Below are positions 21,318 through 26,348 of a stretch of 26,348 nucleotides of DNA, in pieces. The DNA lies in the NCBI RefSeq assembly GCF_001039355.2, contig NW_019773809.1, positions 1 through 26,348 on the forward strand. Direction: 5' to 3'. The notes below the pieces were generated by a model, which was not told the DNA's origin, did not search any database, and saw only the letters and a list, made by a program, of their open reading frames with translations. The position numbers were made by a program, and so were the translations under genes. This DNA is from Lingula anatina (Eukaryota; Brachiopoda; Lingulata; Lingulida; Lingulidae). Each line of letters begins with the position of its first letter. Position 1 is the stretch's first letter.

Positions 21318-23672
21318 GTTTGAGAGAGAGGGTGCTGCTGAATAAGGGGGTGGGAAAGAGATTTGAGGAAAAATGAGGCAGAGGGAGAGCTGGGTACGTG
21401 TGTGTGTGTAATATTCGTTAGTCTTCATACTCTTCAGTAAATTAAATTTGGTCATTTTATTTTTAAAAAAATCAAAAGAACCCCTGAATTCTCTCTCTGC
21501 AGGTTGGCAACTTGAACCAGCACCTGCAGAATGTGCATCATGTGGACATCCACAATGAGATCTACCTGTGCAAGGTGTGCGACAGGAGCTTCAATCGCAA
21601 AACATACCTGTACAATCATATGCGCACGCACCCTGGGAAGGAGGACGAGTGGGAGATTGAACCGGCTAAGGTAAGATTTCCATGACGGGCTCAAACTGAA
21701 ATTCTCTCCTAGACTGGGACTGATACAGCAGCGATGTTGCAAAGTTCATATATTTAGTTTTGTAGTTGTAAAATAGATTGCTGCCATAACAATGCCAAGG
21801 TAAATTGATATATTTTACTTTAACACTGGAGCCTAAAGGTTTTTATATTCATTGGTTTCTTCATTGATCTTTATTGCCCAATTCATAACTTAGTTTATCA
21901 GTTTGTAATAATAAAGGGGGCTTGGAATTTAAAAAAATGAAAAAGATAAATAATAGGGGAAGCATTTGTACAACTCTGTCATTCTCTGGTAACTCTTTAC
22001 TTAGCCATGCACTCTTTGTAAACTTTTCATTTGTGAAAAAGAGAAAATCTGAAAAAAACATTCTAGTAGTCTTTTTCAAAGCTTTATCAATTGGTTAAGA
22101 CAACAATGTCTTAATCTCTGATGGGGATTCATTGGAAATGAAAAAAAACAGATTTGCACAACTGAGTGTTTCACCTATTTCAAGCTCAATGTTAAAGTAA
22201 CTTAAATAATTTCTCTAAATTTGTCACGCCTTTACCTCAGAGTAAAAAAAAAATCCTGTTTCATGTTGTAGCTGACAGTGCAAGATGTGGTCAACCAGCC
22301 AGAATTGGCCCAGCCTTCACAACCTCGCAGCAGGACCTCCATGCTTCGGCGCCAGACCGAACCCAAGAAAATGGAGCAGAGGATCGAGCTCCCCATGGGA
22401 ACACCCATTGGCACCATATCTGGGGAACAGATCCAACAGTTCATGTCGCAGGCGGAGGCTGGCGACCCCACCAGTCTGGAACAGCTGTCTGAGGCCATCT
22501 ATGCCCTGGCTTCACAGAGTGGGGTCACACTGCAGCCGGGGGCTGAGGTAGGGGGCATTGCCAGCTTTGTGGAAAATTGTCCATTCTCTCTCTCTTTCAC
22601 ATTTCATTTTATATGTATAAATATTTTAAGACATCCTTTTGCACAAACAGATTTTGTTTTCAGAATTGAGTCATTTGTAAAAAAAAGTTGGACAAGTCAA
22701 AACTGTAAGTGTGTGATTGATATGTGTAGATTTTACTTTTGTTTTGCATTTCATCCTTTTGCATTGTTGTGCATTCTTAGATAAAATCATTTCATACTAA
22801 CTCCCGATATTTTTCCTTCTCAGGTACGTCTAGTATGCGTCAAGAAATCTGGCAGCGACGGAGCCACCACCACTGCAGAAATTGTCCAATCACAGATCAT
22901 CGAACAACAAGTGGACGAGCAAGCGCTGCAGGAGATGGTGATACATCAGCCACAGGAGGTCATGACAGAGGCGCATGAAATCCTGCAGCAGCAAGAGATC
23001 TTACAGCAGCAACAGGAACAGGAAGTTCTCCAGCAGCAGCAACAGGAAGTGATGCAACAGGCACAGGAGCTGGTCCAGCAGGTAGGGTTTATTTATTTAT
23101 TTATTTATTTATTTATTTTTTTTTTTTTCTCTCAAACTATTGATTGATTGATTGACCATCAAAATCATGAGTTTTCTTGAGTGACCAGTGTGCAGTTACT
23201 GACAATTCTGTAACAATAAAGTGTTAGGAAAAAAGGATTGCTGCTGCTCTTCAGTACATATGTTTGTATTTACCAGAAATTTGATGCACTTCAAATTAGA
23301 TATAAAAAGAGAGTAGTTCTTTTGGTTTGATGTGGTGAGCGTGTTTATGCCACAGTAGAAACCTACAGTGGGGCATCAGTGTATTTTGGAGATATTTCTA
23401 GTTTTTCTTCTGCCAATGTTTTCAAATTCTTTGCAGGTACTAAATTAAATGTTGTTCCTACAACAACGAAGTGTTTTAATTTGTTCATGAAGGTTAAGAA
23501 AAAGCTTAAATAGAAATATATTAACATCGGGTCAATAGTGACCAAACCAAGAGTAAGTAATGTTGAAGATTTTGATCGGATAACTTTTCAGGTTCAGGAT
23601 GTTTTGGAGCCGACACAGGTTGCAGTGCAGCCAGACCAACAGATCATTCAGATTCACCTTGACCCCCAGTGA
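16801..23672 (+). CDS. Nine-finger C2H2 zinc-finger protein with AT-hook, 14 exons, 844 aa
   Basis: Exons: 16801-17227, 17476-17596, 17864-17901, 18310-18362, 18546-18675, 19005-19286, 19610-19797, 20095-20241, 20518-20753, 21091-21220, 21503-21670, 22272-22547, 22824-23081, 23592-23672. All have AG/GT borders and matching phases. Residues 1-~115 form an unrecognised domain (about 16801-17145); 116-213 are acidic/polar. C2H2 fingers lie at 229-249, 385-406, 427-448, 457-478, 485-506, 514-535, 544-565, 575-596 and 607-627. The last seven are close together, and fingers 4 and 8 are each split by an intron. An AT-hook (KRGRGRGRGRPRK, 311-323) is preceded by an Arg/Ser/Lys-rich basic stretch and followed by an acidic run (~329-350). 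Residues 641-732 are a conserved-looking MGTPIGTISGEQIQQFM region; 733-818 are glutamine-rich; the protein ends in IHLDPQ. Inference: a nuclear sequence-specific DNA-binding regulator. I do not recognise an ortholog. Exons 3-5 are the least certain because they are small; exon 5 is supported by finger 1 and phase. Confidence 0.9.
17655..17672. repeat. G-run in intron 2
   Basis: Seventeen G with one C, similar to the run at 5929-5945. It has G-quadruplex potential on the transcribed RNA. Confidence 0.8.
18602..18785 (+). repeat. Local duplication of the end of zinc-finger exon 5
   Basis: Sequence coding for the second half of finger 1 (about 18609-18642, TCTAAGTGTAGCAGAGCTCT..CACTTTGT) recurs at about 18709-18745 in the following intron with few changes. 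Similarity continues downstream (GTTATCA..CTATA..TAAT.TTAT). The second copy lacks the region containing the donor and is not used as an exon. Confidence 0.75.
21229..21330. repeat. (GA)n microsatellite at the start of intron 10
   Basis: GA arrays at 21229-21258 and about 21269-21314, beginning about 8 bp after the exon 10 donor at 21221. The apparent RERERE frame is read-through of this intron. Confidence 0.95.
23088..23129. repeat. (TTTA)n plus poly(T) in intron 13
   Basis: About eight TTTA units followed by a T-run, starting 7 bp after the exon 13 donor. Confidence 0.9.
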
Positions 23673-23723
23673 CCTTGACCCTCTGTGAACTTGAACCTCA
23701 GTGACCTTGACCCTCAGTGACCA
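23654..23723 (+). repeat. 16 bp minisatellite across the stop codon
   Basis: Four units (starting 23654, 23670, 23686, 23702) plus a partial fifth (23718), consensus TGACCTTGACCCTCAG. The first unit is coding and the stop TGA (23670-23672) is the first three bases of the second unit. Units contain TGACCTTGA, the reverse of the monomeric nuclear-receptor site TCAAGGTCA. Confidence 0.85.
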
Positions 23724-24110
23724 TAAGGGTTACTGATAGTCTGGTTTCATTGATGTTTTAGTGAGGATCATTTCATGGTAATTTGCAGCCCAGGGAGTGA
23801 TATGAGAGGAAGAATCTGAATGTGAATGAGTGTTTTAGAAGATTTTGCCCACCTGGAAAAAAAGTAAAAGCAGTTCAGTTTAGAACATATGTGAATGCAG
23901 ATTTGGGAGTTGGTCAGATAAGGTAAATGATGAATTACCCAACCTCAGTCCTGCAGGATTCCAGTGAGGTACCCCTCCCTGACTGACTGAGGGTTTGGTG
24001 GTCATGGATAAATTTTTTATAATAATGAAGACTGCTCCTTATTGTTGTTGTTGTTGTTATTGAGAATTTGTAAATAAAGTTGAATTTTTAGGGGGAAAAA
24101 GTGTTGGAAA
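23673..24110 (+). other. 3' UTR of the zinc-finger gene (proximal end)
   Basis: Noncoding sequence from the stop codon to just past AATAAA at 24073-24078, which lies about 400 nt downstream. A (GTT)n tract is at about 24041-24056. Confidence 0.6.
24073..24078 (+). terminator. Proximal poly(A) signal
   Basis: AATAAA followed by a T-rich and later GT-rich stretch (GTGTTGG, ATGTATGTGT), the usual arrangement for cleavage and polyadenylation. Confidence 0.6.
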
Positions 24111-24339
24111 TGTATGTGTACATATTTCTACATTTGATGTGTGAATTGTAGTGAGATGAATTTCAGATGTTTTTTTTTCCAAGTTGTTGGAAGAATTTTT
24201 AAAAGAGTTTTGTCTGCTTTACATCAATTGATCTATTATCCTGTAAATATATGTGGTTGCAGTTAGATTAGTGATTTGGCACTTTTGCATGGTAAATATA
24301 TTGAAACAAAAAGTTTGCCATATTGAAAAAGGGGCATAG

Positions 24340-24572
24340 TTAGACCCCATTCCCATAGATTTTAGATCGATCTATCCCTGTGGGGAGTCTCACTAGATTA
24401 CTGTCAGCTTAGCCAGATTAAGCGTCTGTCCCGCCTACTACAAGCTGTAAGGGGGTAATTAACTATGGTGCCTGCTAGGCTGACTGCAATTTAGCGTGAA
24501 CCCCCAGGGAGTTGGGTCGATCTAAAACTAAATCTCTGGATCGATCTAAATCTATGGGAATGCACCCTTAGA
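24340..24572 (+). mobile_element. MITE copy A (223 bp) flanked by TTAGA
   Basis: The body at 24345-24567 lies between direct TTAGA pentamers (24340-24344, 24568-24572). It has inverted ends of about 27 bp: CATTCCCATAGATTTTAGAT leading to CGATC on the left, and its near-exact reverse complement ending CTATGGGAATG on the right. The interior includes CCCGCCTACTACAAGCTGTA. It has no coding capacity. Confidence 0.8.
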
Positions 24573-25252
24573 CAACACTTTCATTTCACTTTTATTTTTT
24601 CTATTTATTGTAATGATGATAAACAGCAATGGTATTAACTTATTAATAATAAGAATACCACAGTCATTCACTTTTCTTTTTTTTGTGAAAAGTTGTTTTT
24701 AGTTACCAAAATGGTTCTTTAATTGAACCCAAATTACTCATTAGACTTCAGTCATATGCCTCACAGATGATGAACAAAACCGTTTTGAAAAATGTATATA
24801 TAAATTCTTTACCTTTGTTCTGATTTAATGAACAATTTGTATTACATTTAAAAAAAGAGCTAAAAAAAAGATGAAAACTTGTATATTATTATAGTTTGCA
24901 TAGGTTTAACATATTTGGTAGTACATAAGTAAGATTTAAAGAGACATTTAGACTGAAGACATAATTCATTCAAATTTTGTTTTTATTAGATCTTTATATA
25001 AGCTTTTATTTTCACTAAATATGTCTCAGTACTTTTTTAAAAGAAGTTATATTGGGTTCCCAGATCTTATGCTACTACATATTGAGTCAGTATAACATGA
25101 TGAGTTAGAATGAGTTCTGTTTCATCTCTTGTGTGTTAATGATAAAATAGATCTGTAATTTAATTAAGTGGCTTATCTTAGCGTGTGACCTGATCACGCA
25201 AGAAATTGCAGGAAATTGTAGTTAGTCTTGTACAGAAGTGTTATATTGACTT

Positions 25253-25258
25253 AATAAA
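25253..25258 (+). terminator. Distal poly(A) signal
   Basis: AATAAA in a TTAATAAAGTTATGT context. If used by the zinc-finger gene it would add ~1.2 kb of 3' UTR containing MITE copy A. Confidence 0.35.
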
Positions 25259-25307
25259 GTTATGTACACATCTAAAAGGATTTTATATTTAATCAGAAAT
25301 TGCCTAC

Positions 25308-25524
25308 TTAGAGTGCATTCCCAGAGATTTTAGATCGATCCGTGGGGCGTCTCACTAGATTACTGTCAGATAATCTGGCTTAAATGTCCGTCCCGCCTAC
25401 TACAAGCTGTAAGGGGGGTAATTAACTTTCGTGCCATCTCGGCTGACAGCTATTTAGCGTGAACTCCCAGGGAGTTAGGTTGGTCTAGTTGGATCGATCT
25501 AATCTCTGGGAATGGGGTCTTAGA
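25308..25524 (+). mobile_element. MITE copy B (207 bp) flanked by TTAGA
   Basis: The body at 25313-25519 lies between TTAGA pentamers (25308-25312, 25520-25524). It has the same inverted ends (CATTCCCAGAGATTTTAGAT on the left; ATCTCTGGGAATG on the right) and the same interior as copy A, including the CCCGCCTACTACAAGCTGTA block. Substitutions and indels show it is not a fresh duplicate. Confidence 0.8.
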
Positions 25525-26301
25525 TCTTAGTCCACATATATCTCACTTATCCTGACCCATATGACTTACATGGAGGGTGGACCCTCGCTTTTATACCACT
25601 GTTGTTTTATAAATTCACATTTCAAGTCTTTTTTATCTCTTTACTGAATTGGACACTTGAACTTGTCTTTCCTTCCCCCCGACCAGCACAGATTGCAGTT
25701 GTTGAGATGTATGAAACCTTGAGTTCAAGTCCGTGACTTCTCAACCACTGTGTCCATTGCGTTAGTTGAGACTGTTCATTGTGTTCACTGCCATCCTGAA
25801 CAGTCTAGTGCTTCACACCTTATACGATTTATCAGAAGAGATTTTTACCTGTACCAGGGGAGAAAACGCGTAGAAAATACAGTGAGTAAAATTCTCTAAG
25901 AACGGGATTTAAGGACATTTAATGTAATACAAATACCACACTGTTGTCTCTGACCGAATAGAAGTATATTTTTTTCTTTCTTTAAATATATAGTGAAATA
26001 TTTCGTATACCCCACTTAACACTTGTCACATTGTGTCTGCCTTACTTCCTCACATCCATATTCCCTGTGAGACTAGAGAGGGCGATATTTATCAGTATTT
26101 TGATGTTCACAGGGGTGGCATGGAGGTTATAAAATTTTCGGTATGACGGATGAGAGCAGTTGTCCTCCTCATGAACTTCAGGGTGATCGTAGCTGATTCA
26201 ACGGTTTGATCTGCAGGGTGACAGCTGATGGGTCATTTGCCTTGAACCCACCATGATGGGCATAAGATTGCCTTAACTACTATTAGCTCTGAAACTTTCA
26301 G

Positions 26302-26343
<42 letters not shown>

Positions 26344-26348
26344 GGGGG
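25525..26348. other. Flanking DNA, no supported gene, ending in poly(T)
   Basis: No coding frame of note. The window ends in 39 T (26304-26342) followed by six G, possibly a retroelement tail on the minus strand or an assembly edge. Confidence 0.5.

Noticed and set aside
21213-21455. RERERE and SLSLSL frames
   Set aside because: Translations of the intronic (GA)n array.
25700-25760. GAGTTCAAGTCC resembling a tRNA B box
   Set aside because: No A box at the right distance and no cloverleaf could be drawn.
1-26348. CRISPR arrays, operons, bacterial-type systems
   Set aside because: No spaced direct repeats or tightly packed uninterrupted genes; exon-intron structure is clearly animal.

Overview
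This is animal nuclear DNA: genes are split into many short exons bounded by GT..AG introns, with AATAAA signals, long AT-rich intergenic stretches, microsatellites, homopolymer runs and an assembly gap. The inhibitor-of-apoptosis (IAP) genes, the miniature DNA transposons and the recurrent words ACATGTA and TAGGCC suggest a marine invertebrate. A mollusc or other lophotrochozoan fits, but an echinoderm or hemichordate cannot be excluded.

Layout. (1) 1-6,400: a minus-strand gene with one divergent BIR (baculoviral IAP repeat) domain (2853 to 2176, probably with a further exon near 1780-1588). Its 5' flank carries two palindromic NF-kappaB-type sites and several GAAAGT interferon-regulatory-factor-like cores. 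AT-rich DNA follows, with a ~230 bp tandem duplication and a (TAATA)n array. (2) 6,752-8,883: a complete minus-strand IAP E3 ligase gene in three exons (543 aa: two BIRs, UBA-like segment, RING). (3) 8,900-16,570: about 7.7 kb with no convincing gene. It holds a truncated repeat copy, a CpG-richer block, an interferon-response-like element, a 157 bp MITE with 9 bp target duplications, and a G/C-rich foldback element whose centre is the assembly gap. (4) 16,801-23,672: a complete plus-strand gene of 14 coding exons. Every splice junction keeps phase and joins into 844 aa with nine C2H2 zinc fingers, an AT-hook and a glutamine-rich tail. (5) 23,673-26,348: 3' UTR and flank with a 16 bp minisatellite at the stop codon, two poly(A) signals, two copies of a ~210-220 bp inverted-repeat element, and a terminal poly(T).

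Function. The two IAP-type genes are in the same orientation about 3.9 kb apart and look like part of a local IAP group controlling caspase and immune signalling. The zinc-finger gene is unrelated and probably encodes a nuclear DNA-binding regulator with a housekeeping-like promoter (CCAAT boxes, NRF-1-like and YY1-like sites). I see no CRISPR, operon, rRNA or tRNA. No wholly new multi-gene system is evident. The least conventional items are the zinc-finger protein with its uncharacterised N-terminus, the non-canonical BIR, the kappaB/IRF-like promoter, and the two miniature transposon families.
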